Below are positions 24,369 through 33,856 of a stretch of DNA of 64,000 nt, in pieces. Below the pieces are notes generated by a model that searched no databases, had not been told where the DNA came from, and was given only the letters and a program-made list of their open reading frames with translations. Numbering within the stretch: position 1 is the stretch's first letter; each line of letters begins with the position of its first letter. Both the position numbers and the translations under genes were made by a program. The stretch lies in contig JAKPDO010000017.1 in the NCBI GenBank assembly GCA_029552545.1, forward strand, positions 124,001 through 188,000, given 5' to 3'. Origin of the DNA: Planctomycetota bacterium (GTDB taxonomy: Bacteria > Planctomycetota > Phycisphaerae > Sedimentisphaerales > Anaerohalosphaeraceae).

Positions 24369-26927
24369 ATGGGAAGTGCATATTCTTTGGAAATGATACA
24401 ACGGCTTCAGGAGGCCTTTCGTCAACTGGGGCTGCACCGCCCGATGCAAATCAGCCGGTATGAGCCGGGCACGCAGCTGCATTACGCAATCACCCCTTTG
24501 CCGGCGCGCGGCACGGCCCACGTGCGGGTTCAAATTGAGCGGTTTGTCGGCGGCGGCTTCGCCGGTCAGGTCTATCAGATTCGTCTGCTGGAAATTGTCG
24601 AAAACGGACAACCCGTCCCGGAATTTGCGGGGCTGAAGACAAACAATCTTTACGCAATGAAAATCTTAATTCCCCCCTCCGGGGCGGGCCGGCTCTTTCG
24701 CGACCTTTTGTATGCGGTCGGGTTTCAGGGGCCGTTTCAGCCGCAGGTCAATCCGGCGGCGGCCCGGGCCGGGGCCCTCTGGCAGACATTCATCCGTCAG
24801 GCGGCCGCCGAACGATTTGGGGATACCGAATGCGTCAACGAGATTTACGCCACCTTCATAGACCCCATACTGGGCAGCTGCGGCGAAATCAGCCGCTGGA
24901 TTGACGGACGGACCTGGCGTCTGGAGGTGGACGACCGGCTGGACCTGCTGCGGCTGTGGCGCAAAGGACGACTGCTTTCCAGCGAACAGCTCGGCTCGCC
25001 GGAGTATCGGGCCAAGTACGTTTTTATGCATGAATTTGTCCGGCTGCTTTATGAGATGGGCGCATACGAATTCGCCCGCCAATATGAATGGAGCACCTGC
25101 AAAAGTCAGCCGAACTGCCTGAAGCGTCTGGAAACCAATAACGACCCGCAGGCCGGTCTGGTCGCGGTGGACTTCCGGGCGGGCCTGACCCTTTTGCCTT
25201 TCCTGCCGATGAGCCCGGGGGATTTCAAACTCATCGCCAAAGGCATCGCCCGCGGCTCGATGGTTCAATTTGACCGGGGAGATTTGGCCAAACTCGAACG
25301 GTATATCCGGGAACATCCGCAAGCGTTTGCTTCCATGCCCTATAAAGACCAGATGCTGCGGGAACTGAAGGAATGCGAGGAGATTTACCGCAATTCGATT
25401 CCGGATATTACGCACAATCATATCCGGCTTCTGACGGACGGCCGACTGTGGAGCACGATGCTGTCCAGTGCCGTAACAAGCTGGCGGGTCCGCGGCCAGA
25501 TTGATGCGCAGCACGAAACGGTCTTGCGCGGCTGTGCGGGCAAGACGCTTTTGTTCTGGATGCTCGGCCTTCTGCCGCTGCTGGGACGCGTCTTGCGCAA
25601 GGCCTGGGGGCGGCCTGACTGGCGTTCGCATTATCTTGCAATCCTGAGCAGTCCGGCATATCTGGGCCGAGCCGTCATCGGCAAAATCTATGAGATGCTG
25701 ATCGGCTGGTACCGCAAAGGACGCCTGAGCGAAAAACAAGTCGAGGCGATTCTGAGAAGTCCCTGGCGGTTTTGGCTGCATCTGCCGCTGGCGATTCTGC
25801 CGGCCGGGCTCCACCGCTTTTTCACGGACAAACAAGTCTTTCTCGCCCGGCTTCATTCCTTGTTTGTCCGACCGATTCAGCTTTATTTTCAGCCCGCCCT
25901 GCGGGAACAATGGCTGCGGGATATGGTGCAGGAGGGGCAGAAAAAACAAATCCTCAGCGATGAAGATGCCGCGACCATCCTTTCCCAAATCAAAGAGCCG
26001 TTTATTCAGCGGTATCTGATGTGCCTGGTGCTGCATCTGCTGACCCTGCCGCTTACGCAGGTTGTGTCGGTTGCCGTTGGAGCCGTTTATTATTTCACTC
26101 ACCCGGAAGCCCCCCCGGAACAGCGGGCGATGGTAGTCGGCGGGATACTCGTATTCTTTCAGATTATCCCGATTTCACCGGGCTCCTTCGCACGGGGGCT
26201 GATTACAACCATTATGGCGATTCATGACCGAAGCTTCCGGGATTACAATATTGCGCTGTTCCTGAGTTATTTTAAGTATATCGGATACCTGGCGTTCCCG
26301 ATTCAGATGACGTATCGATACCCGGCCCTGGCGCGCTTTATGGCGGCCCACTGGGCAACAGACGCCGTGCATATCGTGCCGGTGTTCGGGGAGCGAGGGG
26401 CCCTGCTGGAACACGGCATCTTTCGGCTCTTCTACAACTGGCCGCTGACGATTCGGCGCCGGATGCCCCAAATCGCCCGGATGCGTCTCGGACTTCGACC
26501 CCGCCTTTGGCCCGCCGCCGCAGCGTTTGCCGCAGCCGCAGTTTTGATGATTCTTTCTCATCTTTTGTATTACACGGCAACCGGCCTTTCGCCGGCCAAA
26601 GAGAATTTCTGGTACTTAAGGCCCCTTTTGTGTCCGGCTGTTCTGATACCGGCGGCCGCCGGATGGATTGCCTCCCGATTCGCCGGCGGTCTGGCACGAA
26701 GCAAACGATTCGCCGCCGCCGCGATTGGAGGGCTGGCCGCCGCGGCACTCTATTCGCTCGGAACCTTTGTGCTTGAACAGAGCTGGGAACTGCCGGAAAA
26801 ATCGGCTCTGCTGATTCCGCTGCTGTGGCGGGAATTTGTCTTTACGCTCACGGCTGGTTTGGGAGCCGCCGCCGCGGAAATTACCGAGCCGTCTCCCGAT
26901 ATAACATCTTTTGTAAAAAAAGATTAA
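24369..26927 (+). CDS. Large membrane protein with atypical kinase-like N-terminal domain
   Basis: About 852 residues. The N-terminal soluble part (about 1-400) follows protein-kinase/ABC1 landmarks in order: a glycine loop VGGGFAGQVYQ (60-70), AMKIL with Lys98, a hinge-like ISRWIDGRTW (175-184), a catalytic-loop-like CKSQPNCLKR (244-253) and VAVDFRAG (Asp268 in the DFG position). The HRD-type Asp before Lys245 is not obvious. The C-terminal half has about six to eight membrane helices (for example TLLFWMLGLLPLLG, VVSVAVGAVYYFTH, ILVFFQIIPISPGSFARGLI). The start is inferred from alignment to the soluble domain; the ribosome site is weak. I do not know a named family. A lipid or sugar kinase role is inference. 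Confidence 0.6.
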   Translation: MGSAYSLEMIQRLQEAFRQLGLHRPMQISRYEPGTQLHYAITPLPARGTAHVRVQIERFVGGGFAGQVYQIRLLEIVENGQPVPEFAGLKTNNLYAMKILIPPSGAGRLFRDLLYAVGFQGPFQPQVNPAAARAGALWQTFIRQAAAERFGDTECVNEIYATFIDPILGSCGEISRWIDGRTWRLEVDDRLDLLRLWRKGRLLSSEQLGSPEYRAKYVFMHEFVRLLYEMGAYEFARQYEWSTCKSQPNCLKRLETNNDPQAGLVAVDFRAGLTLLPFLPMSPGDFKLIAKGIARGSMVQFDRGDLAKLERYIREHPQAFASMPYKDQMLRELKECEEIYRNSIPDITHNHIRLLTDGRLWSTMLSSAVTSWRVRGQIDAQHETVLRGCAGKTLLFWMLGLLPLLGRVLRKAWGRPDWRSHYLAILSSPAYLGRAVIGKIYEMLIGWYRKGRLSEKQVEAILRSPWRFWLHLPLAILPAGLHRFFTDKQVFLARLHSLFVRPIQLYFQPALREQWLRDMVQEGQKKQILSDEDAATILSQIKEPFIQRYLMCLVLHLLTLPLTQVVSVAVGAVYYFTHPEAPPEQRAMVVGGILVFFQIIPISPGSFARGLITTIMAIHDRSFRDYNIALFLSYFKYIGYLAFPIQMTYRYPALARFMAAHWATDAVHIVPVFGERGALLEHGIFRLFYNWPLTIRRRMPQIARMRLGLRPRLWPAAAAFAAAAVLMILSHLLYYTATGLSPAKENFWYLRPLLCPAVLIPAAAGWIASRFAGGLARSKRFAAAAIGGLAAAALYSLGTFVLEQSWELPEKSALLIPLLWREFVFTLTAGLGAAAAEITEPSPDITSFVKKD

Positions 26928-27075
26928 AACCCACCCGGGAAAACCGCTCGGTTTTATCGGCTTTGCATCTATTTTTCATCTGGATTTATTGGACAAGCAC
27001 TTGTAAAATACCTGTGTTTGTGTGAAAATCTCTTTGGTTTGAAATACCAAATTGCGATTTTGGAGTTGAAAAAGA

Positions 27076-27825
27076 ATGAAGAATCCTTTTGGGTCGTTTT
27101 GCGACGGCCTGTTTTTGGACATGTGCGTTACCACGCAGATGAAGCTGCCGCGCCAGCGGGAAACCGTGCTGGCGTTTTTTGAGCGGATTCAGAAGCGATT
27201 TCCCACCCTGCATCAGTTTTCCCGCCGGGAGCAGGGAGAATTGATTCTCGAAGAAGAAATTGAAGGAAGACGATTCCGCTGGGTAGCGATGGAAACTCAG
27301 CGTCTGTCCGCCGGCTGTGCAGACCCGGACGATTTCGAGCAGGCCTATGAACTCCAGCGGGAAGTCATCGAAATTATGCCCTATATGCTGGGCATCAGCC
27401 CGCTGGACATCGAGTCCCTCGATGTGACCTTTACAATGGATTTTGATTATCAGGGCAACCATGATGAGGTGATTGCGGAGGCCCTGCTGGGCAATTCGAG
27501 TTTGAGCAGTTTCTTTGAAATCCCGGGAGCCAAGGTCGTCAGCTGCTGTCCGAATCTGATTGCAGCCCTGACACCGGACGGCTCTCTGCAGGCACGGATT
27601 GCAATGGAATCCCGCAGCGGCCTCTTTGAACGCAATGACAAAGGGAAACTGGAAGAGCCGATCAGTCTCTATTTTACCGTTCGCCGCTATCCTTCCGGAC
27701 AAGCGGAATGGACGACTGCGGAAGCGTTTACGCAGCAATGCCGCATCGCCGAACACCTGATGTTTGAGCGGATTATCCCCCATTTTGCCCGACCGCTGAG
27801 CAATGCTATATCCCAGAGGCGATAA
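27076..27825 (+). CDS. Conserved hypothetical protein
   Basis: A 249-residue soluble protein with no signal peptide. The N-terminus FCDGLFLDMCVTTQMKLPRQ is followed by a helical segment and a mixed alpha/beta body. One stretch (LDVTFTMDFDYQGNHDEVIAEALLG) and the end (IAEHLMFERIIPHFARPLSN) look well ordered. I recognise no catalytic motif. The pattern recalls paired beta-strand TIGR04255-like proteins but not closely enough to name. It is the first gene of the plus-strand run leading to purA, 33 bases ahead of the next gene. Confidence 0.65.
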   Translation: MKNPFGSFCDGLFLDMCVTTQMKLPRQRETVLAFFERIQKRFPTLHQFSRREQGELILEEEIEGRRFRWVAMETQRLSAGCADPDDFEQAYELQREVIEIMPYMLGISPLDIESLDVTFTMDFDYQGNHDEVIAEALLGNSSLSSFFEIPGAKVVSCCPNLIAALTPDGSLQARIAMESRSGLFERNDKGKLEEPISLYFTVRRYPSGQAEWTTAEAFTQQCRIAEHLMFERIIPHFARPLSNAISQRR

Positions 27826-27857
27826 CGTTCCCTTCATCCGAAAGCGAGGTGTCAGCT

Positions 27858-28340
27858 ATGGCGGTGATTGAAGCCCCCTTCAGCCGGTATAAACTGAAAA
27901 ATTACCTGATTGTAATGTGGATTCTGCTCGGGGCGGCGGCGATGTTTGCCTACGACGGGTATATGAGCCGCTATGAATGGTCGGGCCGTTATTCGTTTTA
28001 TAAAAAACATGTAGTCGAGAACGGCGGCGTGCCGGATTCGGATATGAAGTTCAACCGATACAGCCCGCCGTTTCTTCTGGCAGGAGCGGCCGTCGCCGCC
28101 TTCTTCTATGTCCGCTCCAAAAACAGAAAACTGACAGCGGACGAAACAACGCTTCGGACGGAAACAGCCGCCATCCCCTATGAGAGCATCGAGAGCATCG
28201 ACAAAACCCATTTCGACAAGAAGGGATTTTTTACAATCACCTATCAGGAAAACGGTCAGGTGCGGCAGGTAACGCTGTCAGACCGAAACTATGACAATCT
28301 GGGGGCCTTGCTGGACCTGCTGGTCAGCAAACTCACGTAA
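27858..28340 (+). CDS. Two-helix membrane protein with PH-like C-terminus
   Basis: A 160-residue membrane protein. Hydrophobic helices lie near residues 16-36 (YLIVMWILLGAAAMFAYDGY) and 74-90 (FLLAGAAVAAFFYV). The C-terminal portion, ETAAIPYESIESIDKTHF, GFFTITYQENGQ and VTLSDRNYDNLGALLDLL, has the strand-strand-helix ending of bacterial PH-like (bPH/YcxB-type) domains that follow membrane segments. ATG 27858 is preceded by GAGG; a GTG three codons earlier is less likely. It lies 29 bases ahead of purA. Function is unknown. Confidence 0.68.
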   Translation: MAVIEAPFSRYKLKNYLIVMWILLGAAAMFAYDGYMSRYEWSGRYSFYKKHVVENGGVPDSDMKFNRYSPPFLLAGAAVAAFFYVRSKNRKLTADETTLRTETAAIPYESIESIDKTHFDKKGFFTITYQENGQVRQVTLSDRNYDNLGALLDLLVSKLT

Positions 28341-28368
28341 AGGAAATCTGGAAAGGAAGACTGGGCGG

Positions 28369-29652
28369 ATGAATTGCTGTATTGCAGGACTGCAATGGGG
28401 CGACGAGGGGAAGGGAAAAGTCGTCGATATTTTGGCAGAGCAAAGCGACTGCGTGGTCCGCTACAACGGAGGAGCCAATGCAGGCCACACGGTGATAATC
28501 GGCGACCAGCGGTTCGCCCTGCATCTGCTGCCCAGTGGTGCGGTTCGCCCGGGCTGCCGCTGTGTGATCGCCAACGGCGTCGTCGTGGACCCGGCGGTGC
28601 TGATGGAGGAAATCCGCGGTCTGCAGGAACGGGGAATTTCTCTGCAGGGACGGCTGTTTATCAGCGAAAACGCCCACGTTGTTCTGGACTATCACAAACT
28701 CGAAGACCGGCTCCGGGAGGAGGCCCTGGGCAAAAACAAAATCGGCACGACCGCCCGCGGCATCGGCCCCTGCTATGCCGACAAAGTCGGACGCAGTTAT
28801 GCCGTCCGGATGGCGGATTTTCGCAGACCGGAGGAACTGAAGGAAAAACTTCGAAAAATCATCTCCTACAAAAATAAACTGTTCAGCACGCTGTACAACG
28901 CCCCGCCGCTGGATGCAGATGCCGTCTTTGAAAAATGCATGAGCTGGCGAGCCGCCGTTCTGCCCTGCATTACCAACACCACTCAGCTGCTGTTCGAAGC
29001 CATCGACAAACGGCAATCCATCCTGTTCGAAGGGGCGCAGGGCTCCCTGCTGGATTTGGACCACGGGACATTTCCCTACGTCACCAGTTCCAACGCCAGT
29101 CCGCTGGGACTGGGACCGGGCTGCGGGATACCGGCCCGCTATGTGGACCGATTCATCGGAGTCGCCAAGGCCTACTCCACCCGCGTCGGAGGCGGGCCGT
29201 TTCCGACCGAACAGAATAATGAAATCGGCCAGTATATTCGGGAAAAAGGGCACGAATACGGCACAACGACCGGCCGTCCCCGCCGGTGCGGCTGGTTTGA
29301 TGCCGTGGCGGTCTCCTACACAGTCCGACTGGGAGGCATTACCGAAGCGGCGATGATGCATCTGGACACACTGGCGGGTCTGGAAGAGGTCAAAATCTGC
29401 CGGGCCTATCGAATCGACGGTCGCGAAATCACCTTCTTTCCGGGCGACAGCCGTGACCTGGAAACCGCAGAGTGTGTATATGAAACAATGGAGGGCTGGA
29501 AGGAGGATTTATCGGAAATGAAACATTATTCAGACCTGCCGGCTTCGGCACGCCGCTACGTGGAGACCGTCGAAAAACATATTGGGATACCGATTACAAT
29601 GCTCGGCGTCGGACCTCAGCGAAGCCAGGTCATTTACCGCAAACCTCTATGA
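28369..29652 (+). CDS. purA: Adenylosuccinate synthetase
   Basis: PurA couples GTP hydrolysis to joining IMP and aspartate, the first committed step to AMP. The 427-residue protein starts with the GTP-loop GLQWGDEGKGKVVDILA. It also has NGGANAGHTV, TTARGIGPCYADK, FEGAQGSLLDLDHGTFPYVT and GTTTGRPRRCGWFDAVAV, all family motifs. ATG 28369 follows GGAAGACTGGGCGG; an upstream extension in the previous gene is rejected. Its stop overlaps the uppS start (ATGA). Confidence 0.97.
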   Translation: MNCCIAGLQWGDEGKGKVVDILAEQSDCVVRYNGGANAGHTVIIGDQRFALHLLPSGAVRPGCRCVIANGVVVDPAVLMEEIRGLQERGISLQGRLFISENAHVVLDYHKLEDRLREEALGKNKIGTTARGIGPCYADKVGRSYAVRMADFRRPEELKEKLRKIISYKNKLFSTLYNAPPLDADAVFEKCMSWRAAVLPCITNTTQLLFEAIDKRQSILFEGAQGSLLDLDHGTFPYVTSSNASPLGLGPGCGIPARYVDRFIGVAKAYSTRVGGGPFPTEQNNEIGQYIREKGHEYGTTTGRPRRCGWFDAVAVSYTVRLGGITEAAMMHLDTLAGLEEVKICRAYRIDGREITFFPGDSRDLETAECVYETMEGWKEDLSEMKHYSDLPASARRYVETVEKHIGIPITMLGVGPQRSQVIYRKPL

Positions 29653-30422
29653 TGACGGATTTTGAAAGCAAACGCCGTCAAACAGCCCTCCGGCTGGGTC
29701 TGAAGCCGGAGGCATTGCCTCGCCATATCGCCATCATTATGGACGGCAACGGACGATGGGCGACACAGCGGGGTCTGCCTCGCTTCCGGGGGCATGAGCA
29801 AGGCGGCAAAACGGTTGAAACCATCGCCAAATACTGCGTCGATATCGGTCTGGAGGTTCTGACGATTTACTCCTTCAGCATGCAGAACTGGAAACGGCCG
29901 AAAGAGGAAATTGACTTTCTGATGTATCTGTATGCGGCGTATCTGGAGGGAATTCGGCCGATGCTGATGGAAAACAACGTACGGCTGGTTCATCTGGGCA
30001 CCATCCGTCAGCTGCCGCAGAAAGTCGTGGATGCTCTGGAAGAAACCAAGCGGCTGACCGCCGGCAATACAGGGATGGTCTTGTGTCTGGCCCTCAATTA
30101 CGGCGGTCGGGAGGAAATCGTCCAGGCCGTTCAGCGGATTGCCGAAAAATGCCGCCGAAATCTTCTGGAACCCGAAAAAATTGACGAAGCGTGCATTTCC
30201 AACCATCTTTACACAGCGGGCTGTCCGGACCCGGATTTGGTCATCCGCACCTCCGGGGAACTTCGCATCAGCAATTTTCTGCTCTGGCAGATTTCATACG
30301 CGGAATTTTACGTAACGGAGACCTTCTGGCCGGATTTCACACCGGCGGATTTGGACAAAGCCCTGACGGCCTTTGCAGGACGTTCCAGGCGATTTGGAGA
30401 TATTCGCCCTTCCGGAGCATAA
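29649..30422 (+). CDS. uppS: Isoprenyl (undecaprenyl) diphosphate synthase
   Basis: UppS makes the C55 lipid carrier for peptidoglycan and LPS sugars by adding isopentenyl diphosphate units. The 257-residue protein has IAIIMDGNGRWATQRGLPR (catalytic Asp), GHEQGGKTVE, TIYSFSMQNWKRP and the C-terminal PDLVIRTSGELRISNFLLWQ motif. The start ATG overlaps the purA stop by four bases. Translation coupling is likely. It is followed 15 bases later by cdsA, a pairing common in bacteria. Confidence 0.96.
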   Translation: MMTDFESKRRQTALRLGLKPEALPRHIAIIMDGNGRWATQRGLPRFRGHEQGGKTVETIAKYCVDIGLEVLTIYSFSMQNWKRPKEEIDFLMYLYAAYLEGIRPMLMENNVRLVHLGTIRQLPQKVVDALEETKRLTAGNTGMVLCLALNYGGREEIVQAVQRIAEKCRRNLLEPEKIDEACISNHLYTAGCPDPDLVIRTSGELRISNFLLWQISYAEFYVTETFWPDFTPADLDKALTAFAGRSRRFGDIRPSGA

Positions 30423-30437
30423 TTTGAGGCACGAAGG

Positions 30438-31298
30438 ATGCTCAAGCAACGATTGATTTTTGGAACGCTGATGACGGCGGCTTTCGTCGGGCTGATTCTG
30501 CTGGACGGCCGGCTGGATGGGTCCTTATCCGACTCCCCTTCATCCGGCAAACCGCAAGGCACCCTTTTTCTGATTCTGCTGTGTATTCTTGCCGTGCCCG
30601 CCCAAATGGAGCTGGCTGCTTTAGCCCGCAGCGGCGGTCAAAAGATTTTCCTGCCGGAAGCAATCCTCGGCTCGTTCTTATTAGCCGGCGGCTTTTTCTG
30701 GGCCAACCTTTCAGACAATCCGGAGCGATTTTTACTCTATTATTCCCTCTTTTCCCTGTTTTTCATCTTTGCCGGTCTTTTTCTGGCTCAGCTTCTTCGG
30801 GAAGGGGTTGCCGGGACTTTGAAAAACTGTTCGGCCACCTTTTTCTCCATCATTTATCTGGGGTTTTTGTCCAGTTTTGTGGTCGGGATACGGGTCAGCA
30901 GCGGACCTTGGGCCCTTCTGATGTATATTTTTACGATAAAGTCTTCCGACACAGGAGCTTATGCGTTTGGAAAGCTGTTCGGCACCCACAAATTAGCCCC
31001 CGTCGTCAGTCCCAAGAAAACATGGGAGGGGCTCATCGGGGCTGTTTTGGGCGGTGCTTTATGTGCCTATCTTTTTTCCGTGTTTTCGGGTATAATACCG
31101 CCGGTTGAGTCGGTGTTCTTTGGAGCGGTTTCGGCCGTACTGGGACAGATGAGCGATTTGTGTGAATCGATGCTTAAGCGGGATGCCAGCCAAAAAGATG
31201 CCTCTGCGTCCATTCCGGGATTTGGGGGCATTCTGGATGTGATTGATTCCCTGCTGCTGCCGGCCCCGCTTGCCTATTTGTTCTTTTTGTGGGTATAG
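30438..31298 (+). CDS. cdsA: Phosphatidate cytidylyltransferase
   Basis: CdsA activates phosphatidic acid with CTP to CDP-diacylglycerol in the inner membrane, the branch point of phospholipid synthesis. The 286-residue protein has about seven or eight hydrophobic helices. It ends with the family signature around CESMLKRDASQKDASASIPG followed by GGILDVIDSLLL, whose Asp residues bind metal and substrate. A mid-protein KKTWEGLIG motif is also typical. It sits after uppS in the long plus-strand run. Confidence 0.94.
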   Translation: MLKQRLIFGTLMTAAFVGLILLDGRLDGSLSDSPSSGKPQGTLFLILLCILAVPAQMELAALARSGGQKIFLPEAILGSFLLAGGFFWANLSDNPERFLLYYSLFSLFFIFAGLFLAQLLREGVAGTLKNCSATFFSIIYLGFLSSFVVGIRVSSGPWALLMYIFTIKSSDTGAYAFGKLFGTHKLAPVVSPKKTWEGLIGAVLGGALCAYLFSVFSGIIPPVESVFFGAVSAVLGQMSDLCESMLKRDASQKDASASIPGFGGILDVIDSLLLPAPLAYLFFLWV

Positions 31299-31323
31299 AC
31301 AATTCTGACGAAGGAAAAACGCG

Positions 31324-32301
31324 TTGGAACTGAAATTAATCATTCAATCCGACCAGCAGCGTCTGGAATTATTCGGCCCGACGGATGGGCACCTGCGGAT
31401 GCTGCAGAATGAGCTGCACGTGCGAATCACGGCCCGCGGAGAGATGGTCATCATCAGCGGCGGAGAACCGGAGGTGCGCCGCACCGCGGATGTGCTGGAC
31501 CGGATGCAGAAACGGCTCCTGAAACGGGGTTCCCTCAATCCCAAAGATGTGCTGGAAATCCTCGACCAGTCGAAAAATCAGATTCGTCCGGAACGGGATG
31601 AAGTGATTGAAGTCTTCTCCAGCAAAGGGATTATCGAGCCGTTTACCAAAGGACAGCTGGAGTACATCAAGACGATGCACCGCAACGACCTGACCTTCTG
31701 CACCGGCCCGGCAGGCACGGGCAAAACGTATCTGGCTGTGGCCGTGGCCGTCTCGATGCTGCGGAAAAAGCAAATTCGCAAAATCGTCCTGGCTCGGCCC
31801 GCTGTCGAAGCCGGAGAGCGGCTCGGCTTCCTTCCGGGAGACCTCCAGGCCAAAGTCAATCCGTATCTGCGTCCCCTGCTGGACAGTCTGGAAGATATGA
31901 TGGAATTCGGCCAGATGCGGAAACTGATGGAAATGGATGTGATTGAGATTATTCCGCTGGCCTTCATGCGGGGACGAACGCTGAACGAAGCGGTCGTCAT
32001 TTGTGATGAGGCGCAGAACACCTCTCCTTCGCAGATGCTGATGTTCCTGACACGGCTCGGACGCGGTTCAAAAATGATTATCACCGGCGACATCACCCAG
32101 GTTGACCTCGAACGGGGGCAGACCAGCGGAATGGTCGATGCGATCCGGACGCTGTCCAATATCGAAGGAATCGGGTTTGTGGAGCTGACGGAGGCGGACA
32201 TTGTCCGCCACAGTCTGGTTCAGCGGATTGTCCAAGCGTATGACCAGAAACGGCAGCCCCTTCGAACCAATCGGGACCCAATGAATGGGATGGTTTCGTA
32301 A
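31324..32301 (+). CDS. phoH: PhoH-family ATPase
   Basis: A 325-residue PhoH/YbeZ-like P-loop protein. An N-terminal KH-like segment (about 1-75) precedes the ATPase core, with Walker A GPAGTGKTYLAVA, ARPAVEAGERLGFLPGD and Walker B VVICDEAQNTSP, then GDITQVDL. The start is TTG with AGGA about nine bases ahead. In many bacteria phoH/ybeZ lies beside ybeY, as here with one gene between. The YbeZ partner is thought to act with YbeY in rRNA processing. It overlaps the next gene by 17 bases. Confidence 0.93.
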   Translation: MELKLIIQSDQQRLELFGPTDGHLRMLQNELHVRITARGEMVIISGGEPEVRRTADVLDRMQKRLLKRGSLNPKDVLEILDQSKNQIRPERDEVIEVFSSKGIIEPFTKGQLEYIKTMHRNDLTFCTGPAGTGKTYLAVAVAVSMLRKKQIRKIVLARPAVEAGERLGFLPGDLQAKVNPYLRPLLDSLEDMMEFGQMRKLMEMDVIEIIPLAFMRGRTLNEAVVICDEAQNTSPSQMLMFLTRLGRGSKMIITGDITQVDLERGQTSGMVDAIRTLSNIEGIGFVELTEADIVRHSLVQRIVQAYDQKRQPLRTNRDPMNGMVS

Positions 32302-33856
32302 AAAAATCAGCGGACGCCGCCAACCGGCGTGGGCCGATCTTCCGGCGGATCGAAGCCGCCGCTGGCCGGAACCGATGAGCGGTTCCCGGCTGCTCCTGTT
32401 CGGCTTGTTTTTCGCTTATTTGGCGGCTCTGGTGTTTCTGCTCTCGCTGGATACGGAACATCCGGAGTTTCTGGCCAGCGGAATGCGGCAGTTCAAACCC
32501 TGGCCCCAGGTGGGGGCTTTGGTGGTTGTGACTACGCTGGTTCTTCTGGGAGCCGTCTTTTATATTCACCACTGCCGCCCTCAGTTTTTCAACCGGGCCA
32601 ATCGGGCCTTCACGATGGCGGTTTTGTTCTGGCTGCTGCTGGCCGTCAATCGATTTTTCTCGATTTGGCAGGGAGGCGTGATTTATCTGGCAACGGGAAC
32701 CACCGTCACAGCGGCCGTTATTCTGACAATGGTGTTTGACCAGCGGTTTGCTATCGGAATGACGGTGTTTTATTCGGTCCTGGCGTGTTTTTCGGTCAGC
32801 CGTATGGCAACCCTGGAGCTGTTTTTGACCATGATGGCCGGCGGACTGACCTGCTGCGGCTTTCTCAGGGAAATCCGGACCCGGATGAAACTGATTGAAG
32901 TCTGCGCCTATGCCTCCGTTGCCGTATTCCTCATGGCCTACTGTTTCGGAATGCTTCAGGGAAAAACACACGACCAGACAACCCTGAACGCGGGCTTTGC
33001 AGCGGGGGCAACCTTTTTGGTGGGGGTTTTTCTTCAGGCGTTTCTGCCGTTTATCGAGAAACTCTTCGGAATTGCAACCAGTATGACGCTGATGGACTAC
33101 AGCGACGCCAATCAGCCCCTGCTGAAACGGCTGGCGATGGAAGCGCCGGGCACATTCAGCCACAGTCTGCTGATCGGCTCGATTGCGGAAACAGCGGCGG
33201 ATGCCATCGGCGCCAACGGGCTTCTGTGCCGCGTGGGGGCTTATTACCACGACATCGGAAAAATCAACAAGCCCTCGTATTTTGTGGAGAACCAGATGGG
33301 GTCGGCCAGCCGGCATGAGCAGCTGTCACCGGCTATGAGCAAACTGGTGATTGCCGGACACGTCAACGACGGAATGGAAATCGCAAAGGAATACGGGCTT
33401 CCGTCGGTGCTGCGGCAGTTTATTGAAACCCATCACGGTACAACGCTGATGGAATACTTCTACAACGAGGCCCGCAAGAAAAAAGGGGAACACGAAAATG
33501 AGGTCCCCGAAACCGAGTTCCGGTATCCGGGACCGAAACCGCGTACGCGGGAGGCGGCCATTGTGATGCTGGCGGATGCCGTGGAAAGTGCAGCCCGTTC
33601 GCTGACCGACCCCAGCCCGACCAAAATCGAAACACTGGTCCATACGATTGCAATGAAGCGGCTTCAGGACGGACAGTTTGATGACTGTGATTTGACACTG
33701 CGTGAGTTGAGCCAGATTGAAGCAAGTATGTCCAAGTTTCTGGCGGCACATTATCACGGCCGGATTGCCTACCCGAAACTGGGGGATAAGAGTTCCGGGG
33801 AAGACAAACCGGAATCCGCCGCAGCGGAAAAACCCCAAAACGGTTCGAATGTATGA
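32285..33856 (+). CDS. 7TM-HD family phosphodiesterase (PgpH-like)
   Basis: A 523-residue membrane protein. Residues about 35-270 hold seven or eight hydrophobic helices. The cytosolic HD domain (about 290-480) has AYYHDIGKINKPSYFVENQ, IAGHVNDGMEIAKEYGLP, IETHHGTTLMEYFYNEA and VMLADAVESAARSL, matching PgpH enzymes that cleave cyclic di-AMP. The large extracellular 7TMR-HDED sensor of longer PgpH proteins is absent: the N-terminus goes straight into membrane helices. The position between phoH and ybeY is the common genomic context for this family. The substrate is inferred from family. Confidence 0.88.
   Translation: MGWFRKKISGRRQPAWADLPADRSRRWPEPMSGSRLLLFGLFFAYLAALVFLLSLDTEHPEFLASGMRQFKPWPQVGALVVVTTLVLLGAVFYIHHCRPQFFNRANRAFTMAVLFWLLLAVNRFFSIWQGGVIYLATGTTVTAAVILTMVFDQRFAIGMTVFYSVLACFSVSRMATLELFLTMMAGGLTCCGFLREIRTRMKLIEVCAYASVAVFLMAYCFGMLQGKTHDQTTLNAGFAAGATFLVGVFLQAFLPFIEKLFGIATSMTLMDYSDANQPLLKRLAMEAPGTFSHSLLIGSIAETAADAIGANGLLCRVGAYYHDIGKINKPSYFVENQMGSASRHEQLSPAMSKLVIAGHVNDGMEIAKEYGLPSVLRQFIETHHGTTLMEYFYNEARKKKGEHENEVPETEFRYPGPKPRTREAAIVMLADAVESAARSLTDPSPTKIETLVHTIAMKRLQDGQFDDCDLTLRELSQIEASMSKFLAAHYHGRIAYPKLGDKSSGEDKPESAAAEKPQNGSNV

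Noticed and set aside
24666..26102. Long open frame (478 codons) antisense to the kinase-like membrane protein
   Set aside because: It is an artefact of the GC-biased third positions of the sense gene; its sequence has no domain or ribosome site support.
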